Positions 47,529-62,800 of a stretch of DNA of 64,000 bases are shown here, one piece after another; position 1 is the stretch's first letter; each line of letters begins with the position of its first letter. The DNA is from Arenicola marina. Taxonomy: Eukaryota > Annelida > Polychaeta > Arenicolidae. The DNA lies in assembly GCA_964019135.1 (NCBI GenBank), contig OZ025249.1, forward strand, positions 6,684,039 through 6,748,038, in the 5' to 3' direction. The notes beneath the pieces were generated by a model. The model searched no databases. It was not told the DNA's origin and worked only from the letters and a program-made list of their open reading frames with translations. The position numbers were made by a program, and so were the translations under genes.

Positions 47529-47599
47529 TATAATGGTAATACACACAGTATACAATCCAAATGCGTATCTGAACGGCTACACAACTGTTAAGGACACAT

Positions 47600-48510
47600 G
47601 TCAATTCTATGGAAGGGCGGTTGCACGATTCGGCCGTGAGCGCGCGCTGCTGTAGCCGCTGATTATTGATCAGTATGCCGCCAGGAGACCGGAACTTTGG
47701 ATGCCAAGTGTCCGGGGTTGCTGCAGCGATTTACACTGTGTAATTATAGACAGCACTTTCCTTCTTGTTTGCGGACGTGAGGATGAACGTTTCCCACATT
47801 TTATAATCGGTGTCATTTTTGTAACGTGGAAGTTTATGCACGATCTCTTTGGCGTTTTCTGCCCATGGCACGCAGACTGGGACAAAGAATAGCTAGCGTG
47901 TCTGATCTTGTCAGAACTTGCAAATTTTAAGACGATGAAATGTCACCGTTAAGCTCCAGGCGGGGGGGGGGGGGTGGCTTCATTAGATCAGAAAGCACAA
48001 AATATATGGAAATTCGACCGTTTTCGATGGCACATGTATCCGGTGCCGCTTATGAACGGGGGAACGTATGACATTGGTCATGCCATTCATACTAACGGTG
48101 CCACGCGCATATATATGTCCGACATGAATGGATGAAGCATTTTAAAGTAAAAGCGTTGATTCACTAACACTGCTTTTCACTGAGAGTTGTTCTCATGGAA
48201 GTCTTGCTCTGTTCACACAATCAACTCATCAATTGGAGGGCCGGTTTTACAGGCATTGTAAGCTAAGCGCATGTTCTAAAGTTTCGATCAACTTCAAGAT
48301 TTGGGAATTGTCAACCAATCGTCGAACATTTCAGCCATTCAGCGTTGAGAAGATCACGTTGACTTTATTTTTTGCATTATAATTGTGAATTAGACTTAGA
48401 ATTGTGATGTTATGCTGGTTAAATGAAAATATATATACCGGCATATAAACCTGCCAAAAATGTTTATTTGATGTTACTCGCGTCCTTTTGTGCTACTTGT
48501 TATTATGGAT
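47600..48510. other. Region upstream of the channel gene; no further gene seen
   Basis: Should contain the channel promoter, but no TATA box or clear start was picked out. There is a G tract at 47962-47972. The sequence becomes AT-rich beyond 48100. Confidence 0.35.
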
Positions 48511-48742
48511 ATTTTCTAAGTTTGTAGTTCCCTTGTTTTGTTATTATTATATGTCATATTTATAGACATCAGGACAAAAGTACCAAAAAGATGTCATTTA
48601 ATCAATTAAGTCGGACAACCTAAGTTGTCTAAGTTTCTAAGTTTGTAGTTCCCTTGTTTTGTTATTATATGTCATTTGTATAGACATCAGGACAACAGTA
48701 CCAAAAAGGTGTCATTTAATAAATTAAGTCGGACAACCTAAA
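48511..48742. repeat. About 112-bp tandem duplication, with diverged relatives downstream
   Basis: Two adjacent copies share TTTCTAAGTTTGTAGTTCCC, TATAGACATCAGGACAA and AAATTAAGTCGGACAACCTA or close variants. Diverged relatives are seen at about 49150-49330 and 49560-49645, and the preceding TGCTGGTTAAATG...ATATAAACC block recurs too. This looks like an AT-rich local repeat family. Confidence 0.7.
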
Positions 48743-50700
48743 AAGGACTTATCATTACAGAGTTATATAACATTAATTTCAATTGAGACATCAGTGCATT
48801 GCAAGTGAAAAGGTCACTTAATATATCTATGAAGAAATAGAAAAGTCTACAGACTGCGTTACAACCCTAAACAGAGGCACTATTCAAATAGAATTGTCTC
48901 AAATTGCAAATTGTCACGAACAATATTTGTCAACCAGGGCCGACTTAATGTAGAACAAAGTTGATGATTATTATATCATATTAAACCATATAATGTCCTA
49001 TTTTATTTTGAATTTCATAAATTGATCTTTTCTTCATTTAAATTGATGGAACACAATCTAATACAATATAGCAACCGAGAGGTCATAACTGTAGCTGACT
49101 GCAGGATAATTAATAGATGAAATTGAAAATATAACTTATATATTGATGATTTCATTGGGATTTTTTATGTTTTGCTGGTTAAATGTTAAATGTCTCTATA
49201 TATAAACCAGCCACAATTTCTTAATATTGCTGGATTCCTTATGGGTTAATTGTTATCAATATTTTAAATAGTTTGTGGTTCTCTTGTTTCTTTATTATAT
49301 TATATGTTGTAGCTTCACTTAGTTTTTGTATCTGCTACATATGAAATACCTGCATGTTTTATTTTATACCATATGTTGTCAACCTGAGCTGATATGATAG
49401 AAGCAAATCCAGTGCAAGAGACTAATAGAAACAGGGATTTATTATCATCATTTTTATCCAATGTATGAGCAAAAAAGTGGTGAATCATAAAGATTATACA
49501 CTGAATTAATATTGGTCCTGCATGTTTACGTTGCAGATTCTTGATGAAAATATCCATGTATTTAAAGATATTTTCAACTAATTTGTGTTTCCTTGTGTGT
49601 TTATGTCAAAAGTAGCCAAAAAAGTGTAATTTAATTAATCAAATTAAAAAGACACATCAGCTATAGAAATTATTATTTTTTATCAACACAAGTCTCCACT
49701 TATAAAAAGCTAAAAACTTTTTGTTTGATAAATTAAGGCTTAATTCTAGCATTCCCATATAGAGGAAGCATAAATTATCTATTTTTGCTAGCGTATGTGA
49801 AAGGACCCATTGAACTGAGGTATCACTGAAGCCAAATGCATACATGTATATACTTCTTGGAAAGTAAGTTTGCCAGACCAGTGTAACTTAGAAATGCTAC
49901 ACAAGCATCCTAAGCAATCCTAAGCATAATAAGCTGATAAGCACATGTCAGCTTGCTCACTATTTGGAGATGGAAAAGTGACAGTACTGGTCTAGTTTGT
50001 GATTCGCATGAAACTGTTTGTCAAAATACCCCAAACAGAATAATTTGGTGCCGCCCGTGAGAATTATTTCCTCTCGGATATATCTTACCCGGTGATTATG
50101 ACGTCGTTAATCAAACAGTAAGTAGACCTAAGTAGTTCGTTTGGGAAGCGCGGGGGAAGCGGCTGCAGTTTAATTTGAATCTTATGCTTAACTTCACCGT
50201 AACTGACGATGACACTATCTGGAATGCCTATATTATACCTGCTTGTAAATAAAAAATACTTATATTGCTCCCGTAGTGACATTTATAACATTTGGGAATG
50301 GAACCAGCCAGCCTAATTCTATAGTCGGCACGGAAAATATTTTCCGCTTCGTTTTCTAATTTGACACGAAATATTTCATTGACAAACTTAAAATAAACTT
50401 ATATTTGTCAGCTTCAACGAAAAGCAGAATTTGATGCAATAACAGTCCTATTGCGAAAAGAATTCCTATGATCCCAAAATTAGGCTTTGCTATGGCCGTC
50501 GCTCTGTTTACCTTGTCATCTATCATGTGTGTGGGCGATAGTATTGCTGGTATTTTGGGAGGGGGGTTAGGTTATGTGCCATATCCTGCCATATGCGCAT
50601 GGAATCTATAAACTCATTTCTCACTATTTTTCTAACTTTCATTAAACCTTTAGTTAACAAACAATCATATCGATCGGCGATCGTCGCCACGGAGAATTCC
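48743..50700. other. AT-rich gene-free interval
   Basis: No ORF above about 80 codons and no recognised element apart from the diverged repeat copies noted beside it. Confidence 0.45.
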
Positions 50701-50795
50701 CAGAGGTGGGAGGGTAGGGGTGGGGGGGGGGGTAGGTAGGAGGGTGGGGGTTGGAAGGGGGGGGGGCGAGGAGGCGGGGCGGGAATAGGATGGGA
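50701..50795. repeat. G-rich, GGTGGGAGGG-type tract at the satellite border
   Basis: Purine-rich sequence with several G runs (GTGGGGGGGGGGTAGG and GAAGGGGGGGGG). It lies 30-130 bp before the first satellite units. Confidence 0.7.
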
Positions 50796-50827
50796 CTGCG
50801 GATAATCGGGTTCTACTTAGAGGTTGC

Positions 50828-53800
50828 CGCAGTGCTTAAAAGAGGTATCAAACTCGCAGTGCTTAAAGGTATCAAACTCGCACTGTTAAACGTATCAAAC
50901 TTGCAGTGCTTAAAGGTATCCAACTCGCAGTGCTTAAAGGTATCAAACTCGCACTGCTTCAAGGTATCCAACTCGCACTGCTTAAAGGTATCAAACTCGC
51001 ACTGCTTAAAGGTATCAAACTCGCACTGCTTAAAGGTATCAAACTCGCACTGCTTCAAGGTATCCGACTCGCAGTGCTTAAAGGTATCAAACTCGCACTG
51101 CTTAAAGGTATCAAACTCGCACTGCTTAAAGGTATCCAACTCGCAGTGCTTAAAGGTATCAAACTCGCACTGCTTAAAGGTATCAAACTCGCACTGCTCA
51201 AAGGTATCAAACTCGCAGTGCTTAAAGGTATCAAACTCGCACTGCTTAAAGGTATCAAACTCGCAGTGCTTAAAGGTATCAAACTCGCAGTGCTTAAACG
51301 TATCAAACTCGCACTGCTTAAAGGTATCCAACTCGCACTGCTTAAAGGTATCCAACTCGCAGTGCTTAAAGGTATCCAACTCGCAGTGCTTAAAGGTCTC
51401 AAACTCGCAGTGCTTAAAGGTATCAAACTCGCACTGCTTAAAGGTATCAAACTCGCAGTGCTTAAAGGTATCAAACTCGCACTGCTTAAAGGTATCAAAC
51501 TCGCACTGCTTCAAGGTATCCAACTCGCAGTGCTTAAAGGTATCCAACTCGCACTGCTTAAAGGTATCAAACTCGCAGTGCTTAAAGGTATCAAACTCGC
51601 ACTGCTTAAAGGTATCCAACTCGCAGTGCTTAAAGGTATCCAACTCGCACTGCTTAAACGTATCAAACTTGCAGTGCTTAAAGGTATCCAACTCGCAGTG
51701 CTTAAAGGTATCAAACTCGCACTGCTTCAAGGTATCAAACTCGCACTGCTTCAAGGTATCCAACTCACAGTGCTTAAAGGTATCAAACTCGCACTGCTTA
51801 AAGGTATCAAACTCGCACTGCTTAAAGGTATCAAACTCGCACTGCTTAAAGGTATCAAACTCGCAGTGCTTAAAGGTATCCAACTCGCACTGCTTCAAGG
51901 TATCCAACTCGCACTGCTTAAAGGTATCCAACTCGCAGTGCATAAAGGTCTCCAACTCGCACTGCTTAAAGGTATCAAACTCGCACTGCTTAAAGGTATC
52001 AAACTCGCACTGCTTAAAGGTATCCAACTCGCACTGCTTAAAGGTATCCGACTCGCAGTGCTTAAAGGTATCCAACTCGCACTGCTTAAAGGTATCAAAC
52101 TCGCACTGCTCAAAGGTATCAAACTCGCAGTGCTTAAAGGTATCAAACTCGCACTGCTTAAAGGTATCAAACTCGCAGTGCTTAAAGGTATCAAACTCGC
52201 AGTGCTTAAACGTATCAAACTCGCACTGCTTAAAGGTATCCAACTCGCACTGCTTAAAGGTATCCAACTCGCAGTGCTTAAAGGTATCCAACTCGCAGTG
52301 CTTAAAGGTCTCAAACTCGCAGTGCTTAAAGGTATCAAACTCGCACTGCTTAAAGGTATCAAACTCGCAGTGCTTAAAGGTATCAAACTCGCACTGCTTA
52401 AAGGTATCAAACTCGCACTGCTTCAAGGTATCCAACTCGCAGTGCTTAAAGGTATCCAACTCGCACTGCTTAAAGGTATCAAACTCGGACTGCTTAAAGG
52501 TATCAAACTCGCACTGCTTAAAGGTATCAAACTCGCACTGCTTAAAGGTATCCAACTCGCAGTGCTTAAAGGTCTCCAACTCGCACTGCCTAAAGGTATC
52601 AAACTCGCAGTGCTTAAAGGTATCAAACTCGCACTGCTTCAAGGTATCCAACTCGCAGTGCTTAAAGGTATCCAACTCGCACTGCTTAAAGGTATCCAAC
52701 TCGCAGTGCTTAAAGGTCTCCAACTCGCACTGCCTAAAGGTATCAAACTCGCAGTGCTTAAAGGTATCAAACTCGCAGTGCTTAAAGGTATCAAACTCGC
52801 ACTGCTTAAAGGTATCCAACTCGCAGTGTTTAAAGGTATCAAACTCGCACTGCTTAAAGGTATCCAACTCGCACTGCTTAAAGGTATCCAACTCGCAGTG
52901 CTTAAAGGTATCCAACTCGCACTGCTTAAAGGTATCAAACTCGCAGTGCTTAAATGTATCAAACTCGCACTGCTTAAAGGTATCAAACTCGCACTGCTTA
53001 AAGGTATCAAACTCGCACTGCTTAAAGGTATCCAACTCGCACTGCTTAAAGGTATCCAACTCGCACTGCTTAAAGGTATCAAACTCGCACTGCTTAAAGG
53101 TATCAAACTTGCACTGCTTAAAGGTATCAAACTCGCACTGCTTAAAGGTATCAAACTCGCACTGCTTAAGGGTCTCAAACTCGCAGTGCTTAAAGGTATC
53201 AAACTCGCACTGCTTAAGGGTCTCAAACTCGCAGTGCTTAAAGGTATCAAACTCGCACTGCTTAAAGGTATCCAACTCGCACTGCATAAAGGTATAAAAC
53301 TCGCAGTGCTTAAAGGTATCAAACTCGCACTGCTTAAGGGTCTCAAACTCGCAGTGCTTAAAGGTATCAAACTCGCACTGCTTAAGGGTCTCAAACTCGC
53401 AGTGCTTAAAGGTATCAAACTCGCACTGCTTAAGGGTCTCAAACTCGCAGTGCTTAAAGGTATCAAACTCGCACTGCTTAAAGGTATCCAACTCGCACTG
53501 CTTAAACGTATCAAACTCGCACTGCTTAAAGGTATCAAACTCGCACTGCTTAAAGGTATCAAACTCGCAGTGCTTAAAGGTATCAAACTCGCAGTGCTTA
53601 AAGGTATCAAACTCGCACTGCTTAAAGGTATCAAACTCGCAGTGCTTAAAGGTATCCAACTCGCACTGCTTAAAGGTATCAAACTCGCACTGCTTAAAGG
53701 TATCAAACTCGCACTGCTTAAAGGTATCAAACTCGCACTGCTTAAAGGTATCAAACTCGCAGTGCTTAAAGGTATCCGACTCGCAGTGCTTAAAGGTATC

Positions 53801-56800
53801 AAACTCGCAGTGCTTAAAGGTATCAAACTCGCACTGCTTAAAGGTATCCAACTCGCAGTGCTTAAAGGTATCCGACTCGCAGTGCTTAAAGGTATCAAAC
53901 TCGCAGTGCTTAAAGGTATCAAACTCGCAGTGCTTAAAGGTATCAAACTCGCAGTGCTTAAAGGTATCCAACTCGCACTGCTTAAAGGTATCAAACTCGC
54001 ACTGCTTAAAGGTATCAAACTCGCACTGCTTAAAGGTATCAAACTCGCACTGCTTAAAGGTATCAAACTCGCACTGCTTAAAGGTATCAAACTCGCAGTG
54101 CTTAAAGGTATCAAACTCGCACTGCTTAAAGGTATCAAACTCGCACTGCTTAAAGGTATCAAACTCGCACTGCTTAAAGGTATCAAACTCGCACTGCTTA
54201 AAGGTATCAAACTCGCAGTGCTTAAAGGTATCAAACTCGCAGTGCTTAAAGGTATCCAACTCGCACTGCTTAAAGGTATCAAACTCGCACTGCTTAAAGG
54301 TATCAAACTCGCACTGCTTAAAGGTATCAAACTCGCACTGCTTAAAGGTATCAAACTCGCAGTGCTTAAAGGTATCAAACTCGCAGTGCTTAAAGGTATC
54401 AAACTCGCACTGCTTAAAGGTATCAAACTCGCACTGCTTCAAGGTATCCGACTCGCAGTGCTTAAAGGTATCAAACTCGCACTGCTTAAAGGTATCAAAC
54501 TCGCAGTGCTTAAAGGTATCAAACTCGCAGTGCTTAAAGGTATCCGACTCGCAGTGCTTAAAGGTATCAAACTCGCACTGCTTAAAGGTATCAAACTCGC
54601 AGTGCTTAAAGGTATCAAACTCGCACTGCTTAAAGGTATCAAACTCGCACTGCTTAAAGGTATCAAACTCGTACTGCTTAAAGGTATCAAACTCGCACTG
54701 CTTAAAGGTATCAAACTCGCACTGCTTAAAGGTATCAAACTCGCACTGCTTAAAGGTATCAAACTCGCACTGCTTAAAGGTATCAAACTCGCACTGCTTA
54801 AAGGTATCAAACTCGCACTGCTTAAAGGTATCAAACTCGCACTGCTTAAAGGTATCAAACTCGCAGTGCTTAAAGGTATCAAACTCGCAGTGCTTAAATG
54901 TATCAAACTCGCACTGCTTAAAGGTATCAAACTCGCACTGCTTAAAGGTATCAAACTCGCACTGCTTAAAGGTATCAAACTCGCACTGCTTAAAGGTATC
55001 AAACTCGCACTGCTTAAAGGTATCAAACTCGCAGTGCTTAAAGGTATCAAACTCGCAGTGCTTAAAGGTATCCAACTCGCACTGCTTAAAGGTATCCAAC
55101 TCGCACTGCTTAAAGGTATCAAACTTGCAGTGCTTAAAGGTATCAAACTTGCACTGCTTAAAGGTATCAAACTCGCACTGCTTAAAGGTATCAAACTCGC
55201 ACTGCTTAAGGGTCTCAAACTCGCAGTGCTTAAAGGTATCAAACTCGCACTGCTTAAGGGTCTCAAACTCGCAGTGCTTAAAGGTATCAAACTCGCACTG
55301 CTTAAAGGTATCAAACTCGCACTGCTTAAAGGTATCAAACTCGCACTGCTTAAAGGTATCAAACTCGCACTGCTTAAAGGTATCAAACTTGCACTGCTTA
55401 AAGGTATCAAACTCGCACTGCTTAAAGGTATCAAACTCGCACTGCTTAAGGGTCTCAAACTCGCAGTGCTTAAAGGTATCCAACTCGCACTGCTTAAAGG
55501 TATCAAACTCGCACTGCTTAAAGGTATCAAACTCGCACTGCTTAAAGGTATCAAACTCGCACTGCTTAAGGGTCTCAAACTCGCAGTGCTTAAAGGTATC
55601 CAACTCGCACTGCTTAAAGGTATCAAACTCGCACTGCTTAAAGGTATCAAACTCGCAGTGCTTAAAGGTATCAAACTCGCACTGCTTAAAGGTATCAAAC
55701 TCGCAGTGCTTAAAGGTATCCAACTCGCACTGCTTAAAGGTATCCAACTCGCACTGCTTAAAGGTATCAAACTCGCACTGCTTAAAGGTATCAAACTCGC
55801 AGTGCTTAAAGGTATCAAACTCGCAGTGCTTAAAGGTATCAAACTCGCACTGCTTAAAGGTATCCAACTCACACTGCTTAAAGGTATCAAACTCGCACTG
55901 CTTAAAGGTATCAAACTCGCACTGCTTAAAGGTATCAAACTCGCACTGCTTAAAGGTATCCAACTCGCACTGCTTAAAGGTATCGAACTCGCACTGCTTA
56001 AAGGTATCAAACTCGCACTGCTTAAAGGTATCAAACTCGCACTGCCTAAAGGTATCAAACTCGCACTGCTTAAAGGTATCAAACTCGCAGTGCTTAAAGG
56101 TATCAAACTCGCACTGCTTAAAGGTATCCAACTCGCACTGCTTAAAGGTATCAAACTCGCACTGCTTAAAGGTATCAAACTCGCACTGCTTAAAGGTATC
56201 AAACTCGCAGTGCTTAAAGGTATCAAACTCGCACTGCTTAAAGGTATCAAACTCGCACTGCTTAAAGGTATCCAACTCGCACTGCTTAAAGGTATCCAAC
56301 TCGCACTGCTTAAAGGTATCGAACTCGCACTGCTTAAAGGTATCGAACTCGCAGTGCCTAAAGGTATCAAACTCGCACTGCTTAAAGGTATCAAACTCGC
56401 AGTGCTTAAAGGTATCAAACTCGCACTGCTTAAAGGTATCAAACTCGCACTGCTTAAAGGTATCAAACTCGCACTGCTTAAAGGTATCGAACTCGCAGTG
56501 CCTAAAGGTATCAAACTCGCACTGCTTAAAGGTATCAAACTCGCAGTGCTTAAAGGTATCCAACTCGCACTGCTTAAAGGTATCGAACTCGCACTGCTTA
56601 AAGGTATCAAACTCGCACTGCTTAAAGGTATCAAACTCGCACTGCCTAAAGGTATCAAACTCGCACTGCTTAAAGGTATCAAACTCGCAGTGCTTAAAGG
56701 TATCAAACTCGCACTGCTTAAAGGTATCCAACTCGCACTGCTTAAAGGTATCAAACTCGCACTGCTTAAAGGTATCAAACTTGCACTGCTTAAAGGTATC

Positions 56801-59800
56801 AAACTCGCAGTGCTTAAAGGTATCAAACTCGCACTGCTTAAAGGTATCAAACTCGCACTGCTTAAAGGTATCCAACTCGCACTGCTTAAAGGTATCCAAC
56901 TCGCACTGCTTAAAGGTATCGAACTCGCACTGCTTAAAGGTATCGAACTCGCAGTGCCTAAAGGTATCAAACTCGCACTGCTTAAAGGTATCAAACTCGC
57001 AGTGCTTAAAGGTATCAAACTCGCACTGCTTAAAGGTATCAAACTCGCACTGCTTAAAGGTATCCAACTCGCACTGCTTAAAGGTATCCAACTCGCACTG
57101 CTTAAAGGTATCGAACGCGCACTGCTTAAAGGTATCGAACTCGCAGTGCCTAAAGGTATCAAACTCGCACTGCTTAAAGGTATCAAACTCGCAGTGCTTA
57201 AAGGTATCCAACTCGCACTGCTTAAAGGTATCAAACTCGCACTGCTTAAAGGTATCCAACTCGCACTGCTTAAAGGTATCAAACTCGCACTGCTTAAAGG
57301 TATCCAACTCGCACTGCTTAAAGGTATCAAACTGGCACTGCTTAAAGGTATCAAACTCGCACTGCTTAAAGGTATCAAACTCGCACTGCTTAAAGGTATC
57401 CAACTCGCACTGCTTAAAGGTATCGAACTCGCAGTGCCTAAAGGTATCAAACTCGCACTGCTTAAAGGTATCAAACTCGCAGTGCTTAAAGGTATCAAAC
57501 TCGCACTGCTTAAAGGTATCCAACTCGCACTGCTTAAAGGTATCAAACTCGCACTGCTTAAAGGTATCAAACTCGCACTGCTTAAAGGTATCCAACTCGC
57601 ACTGCTTAAAGGTATCAAACTCGCACTGCTTAAAGGTATCAAACTCGCACTGCTTAAAGGTATCAAACTCGCACTGCTTCAAGGTATCAAACTCGCACTG
57701 CTTAAAGGTATCCAACTCGCACTGCTTAAAGGTATCAAACTCGCACTGCTTAAAGGTATCCAACTCGCACTGCTTAAAGGTATCAAACTCGCAGTGCTTA
57801 AAGGTATCCAACTCGCACTGCTTAAGGGTCTCAAACTCGCAGTGCCTAAAGGTATCAAACTCGCACTGCTTAAAGGTATCAAACTCGCACTGCTTAAGGG
57901 TCTCAAACTCGCACTGCTTAAAGGTATCAAACTCGCAGTGCTTAAAGGTATCCAACTCGCACTGCTTAAAGGTCTCAAACTCGCACTGCTTAAAGGTATC
58001 CAACTCGCACTGCTTAAAGGTATCCAACTCGCACTGCTTAAAGGTATCCAACTCGCACTGCTTAAAGGTATCAAACTCGCACTGCTTAAAGGTATCAAAC
58101 TCGCAGTGCTTAAAGGTATCCAACTCGCACTGCTTAAAGGTATCCAACTCGCAGTGCTTAAAGGTATCAAACTCGGACTGCTTAAAGGTATCGAACTCGC
58201 ACTGCTTAAAGGTATCAAACTCGGACTGCTTAAAGGTATCGAACTCGCACTGCTTAAAGGTATCAAACTCGCACTGCTTAAAGGTATCAAACTCGCACTG
58301 CTTAAAGGTATCCAACTCGCACTGCTTAAAGGTATCAAACTCGCACTGCTTAAAGGTATCAAACTCGCAGTGCTTAAAGGTATCCAACTCGCACTGCTTA
58401 AAGGTATCCAACTCGCAGTGCTTAAAGGTATCAAACTCGGACTGCTTAAAGGTATCGAACTCGCACTGCTTAAAGGTATCAAACTCGGACTGCTTAAAGG
58501 TATCGAACTCGCACTGCTTAAAGGTATCAAACTCGCACTGCTTAAAGGTATCGAACTCGCACTGCTTAAAGGCATCAAACTCGCACTGCTTAAAGGTATC
58601 AAACTCGGACTGCTTAAAGGTATCAAACTCGGACTGCTTAAAGGTATCCAACTCGCACTGCTTAAAGGTATCCAACTCGCAGTGCTTAAAGGTATCAAAC
58701 TGGGACTGCTTAAAGGTATCCAACTCGCACTGCTTAAAGGTATCAAACTCGGACTGCTTAAAGGTATCGAACTCGCACTGCTTAAAGGTATCAAACTCGC
58801 ACTGCTTAAAGGTATCAAACTCGGACTGCTTAAAGGTATCAAACTCGCACTGCTTAAAGGTATCCAACTCGCACTGCTTAAAGGTATCAAACTCGGACTG
58901 CTTAAAGGTATCGAACTCGCACTGCTTAAAGGTATCAAACTTGCACTGCTTAAAGGTATCAAACTCGCAGTGCTTAAAGGTATCAAACTCGCACTGCTTA
59001 AAGGTATCCAACTCGCACTGCTTAAAGGTATCCAACTCGCACTGCTTAAAGGTATCAAACTCGCACTGCTTAAAGGTATCCAACTCGCACTGCTTAAAGG
59101 TATCAAACTCGCACTGCTTAAAGGTATCAAACTCGCACTGCTTAAAGGTATCAAACTCGCAGTGCTTAAAGGTATCAAACTCGCACTGCTTAAAGGTATC
59201 CAACTCGCACTGCTTAAAGGTATCAAACTCGCACTGCTTAAAGGTATCCAACTCGCACTGCTTAAAGGTATCAAACTCGCAGTGCTTAAAGGTATCCAAC
59301 TCGCACTGCTTAAGGGTCTCAAACTCGCAGTGCCTAAAGGTATCAAACTCGCACTGCTTAAAGGTATCAAACTCGCACTGCTTAAGGGTCTCAAACTCGC
59401 ACTGCTTAAAGGTATCAAACTCGCAGTGCTTAAAGGTATCCAACTCGCACTGCTTAAAGGTCTCAAACTCGCACTGCTTAAAGGTATCCAACTCGCACTG
59501 CTTAAAGGTATCCAACTCGCACTGCTTAAAGGTATCAAACTCGCACTGCTTAAAGGTATCAAACTCGCACTGCTTAAAGGTATCCAACTCGCACTGCTTA
59601 AAGGTATCAAACTCGCACTGCTTAAAGGTATCAAACTCGCAGTGCTTAAAGGTATCCAACTCGCACTGCTTAAAGGTATCCAACTCGCAGTGCTTAAAGG
59701 TATCAAACTCGGACTGCTTAAAGGTATCGAACTCGCACTGCTTAAAGGTATCAAACTCGGACTGCTTAAAGGTATCGAACTCGCACTGCTTAAAGGTATC

Positions 59801-62800
59801 AAACTCGCACTGCTTAAAGGTATCAAACTCGCACTGCTTAAAGGTATCAAACTCGCACTGCTTAAAGGTATCAAACTCGCAGTGCTTAAAGGTATCAAAC
59901 TCGCACTGCTTAAAGGTATCAAACTCGCACTGCTTAAAGGTATCGAACTCGCACTGCTTAAAGGTATCCAACTCGCACTGCTTAAAGGTATCGAACTCGC
60001 ACTGCTTAAAGGTATCAAACTCGCACTGCTTAAAGGTATCGAACTCGCACTGCTTAAAGGTATCAAACTCGCACTGCTTAAAGGTATCAAACTCGGACTG
60101 CTTAAAGGTATCAAACTCGGACTGCTTAAAGGTATCCAACTCGCACTGCTTAAAGGTATCCAACTCGCAGTGCTTAAAGGTATCAAACTCGGACTGCTTA
60201 AAGGTATCCAACTCGCACTGCTTAAAGGTATCAAACTCGGACTGCTTAAAGGTATCGAACTCGCACTGCTTAAAGGTATCAAACTCGCACTGCTTAAAGG
60301 TATCAAACTCGGACTGCTTAAAGGTATCAAACTCGCACTGCTTAAAGGTATCCAACTCGCACTGCTTAAAGGTATCAAACTCGGACTGCTTAAAGGTATC
60401 GAACTCGCACTGCTTAAAGGTATCAAACTTGCACTGCTTAAAGGTATCAAACTCGCACTGCTTAAAGGTATCAAACTCGCACTGCTTAAAGGTATCCAAT
60501 TTGCAGTGCTTAAAGGTATCCAACTCGCAGTGCATAAAGGTCTCCAACTCGCAGTGCTTAAAGGTATCAAACTCGCACTGCTTAAAGGTATCAAACTCGC
60601 AGTGCTTAAAGGTATCAAACTCGCACTGCTTAAAGGTATCAAACTCGCACTGCTTCAAGGTATCCAACTCGCAGTGCCTAAAGGTATCCAACTCGCAGTG
60701 CTTAAAGGTATCAAACTCGCACTGCTTAAAGGTATCAAACTCGCAGTGCTTAAAGGTATCAAACTCGCACTGCTTAAACGTATCAAACTTGCAGTGCTTA
60801 AAGGTATCCAACTCGCAGTGCTTAAAGGTATCAAACTCGCACTGCTTAAAGGTATCCAACTCGCACTGCTTAAAGGTATCAAACTCGCACTGCTTAAAGG
60901 TATCAAACTCGCACTGCTTAAAGGTATCCAACTTGCAGTGCTTAAAGGTATCCAACTCGCAGTGCATAAAGGTCTCCAACTCGCAGTGCTTAAAGGTATC
61001 AAACTCGCACTGCTTAAAGGTATCAAACTCGCAGTGCTTAAAGGTATCAAACTCGCACTGCTTAAAGGTATCAAACTCGCACTGCTTCAAGGTATCCAAC
61101 TCGCAGTGCCTAAAGGTATCCAACTCGCAGTGCTTAAAGGTATCAAACTCGCACTGCTTAAAGGTATCAAACTCGCAGTGCTTAAAGGTATCAAACTCGC
61201 ACTGCTTAAACGTATCAAACTTGCAGTGCTTAAAGGTATCCAACTCGCACTGCTTAAAGGTATCAAACTCGCACTGCTTAAAGGTATCAAACTCGCACTG
61301 CTTAAAGGTATCAAACTCGCACTGCTTCAAGGTATCCGACTCGCAGTGCTTAAAGGTATCCAACTCGCACTGCTTAAAGGTATCAAACTCGGACTGCTTA
61401 AAGGTATCAAACTCGCACTGCTTAAAGGTATCCAACTCGCACTGCTTAAAGGTATCAAACTCGCAGTGCTTAAACGTATCAAACTCGCACTGCTTAAAGG
61501 TATCCAACTCGCACTGCTTAAAGGTATCCAACTCGCAGTGCTTAAAGGTATCCAACTCGCAGTGCTTAAAGGTCTCAAACTCGCTGTGCTTAAAGGTATC
61601 AAACTCGCACTGCTTAAAGGTATCAAACTCGCACTGCTTAAAGGTATCAAACTCGCACTGCTCAAAGGTATCAAACTCGCACTGCTTAAAGGTATCAAAC
61701 TCGCAGTGCTTAAAGGTATCAAACTCGCAGTGCTTAAACGTATCAAACTCGCACTGCTTAAAGGTATCCAACTCGCACTGCTTAAAGGTATCCAACTCGC
61801 AGTGCTTAAAGGTATCCAACTCGCAGTGCTTAAAGGTCTCAAACTCGCAGTGCTTAAAGGTATCAAACTCGCACTGCTTAAAGGTATCAAACTCGCAGTG
61901 CTTAAAGGTATCAAACTCGCACTGCTTAAAGGTATCAAACTCGCACTGCTTCAAGGTATCCAACTCGCAGTGCTTAAAGGTATCAAACTTGCACTGCTTA
62001 AAGGTATCAAACTCGCACTGCTTAAAGGTATCAAACTCGCACTGCTTAAAGGTATCAAACTCGCAGTGCTTAAAGGTATCCAACTCGCACTGCTTAAAGG
62101 TATCCAACTCGCACTGCTTAAAGGTATCAAACTCGCACTGCTTTAAGGTATCAAACTCGCAGTGCTTATAGGTATCAAACTCGCAGTGCTTAAAGGTATC
62201 AAACTCGCAGTGCTTAAAGGTATCAAACTCGCAGTGCTTAAAGGTATCCAACTCGCACTGCTTAAAGGTATCAAACTCGCACTGCTTAAAGGTATCAAAC
62301 TCGCACTGCTTAAAGGTATCAAACTCGCGCTGCTTAAAGGTATCAAACTTGCACTGCTTAAAGGTATCAAACTCGCAGTGCTTAAAGGTATCAAACTCGC
62401 ACTGCTTAAAGGTATCAAACTCGCAGTGCTTAAAGGTATCCAACTCGCACTGCTTAAAGGTATCAAACTCGGACTGCTTAAAGGTATCGAACTCGCACTG
62501 CTTAAAGGTATCAAACTCGCACTGCTTAAAGGTATCCAACTTGCAGTGCTTAAAGGTATCCAACTCGCAGTGCATAAAGGTCTCCAACTCGCAGTGCTTA
62601 AAGGTATCAAACTCGCACTGCTTAAAGGTATCAAACTCGCACTGCTTAAAGGTATCAAACTCGGACTGCTTAAAGGTATCAAACTCGGACTGCTTAAAGG
62701 TATCCAACTCGCACTGCTTAAAGGTATCCAACTCGCAGTGCTTAAAGGTATCAAACTCGGACTGCTTAAAGGTATCCAACTCGCACTGCTTAAAGGTATC

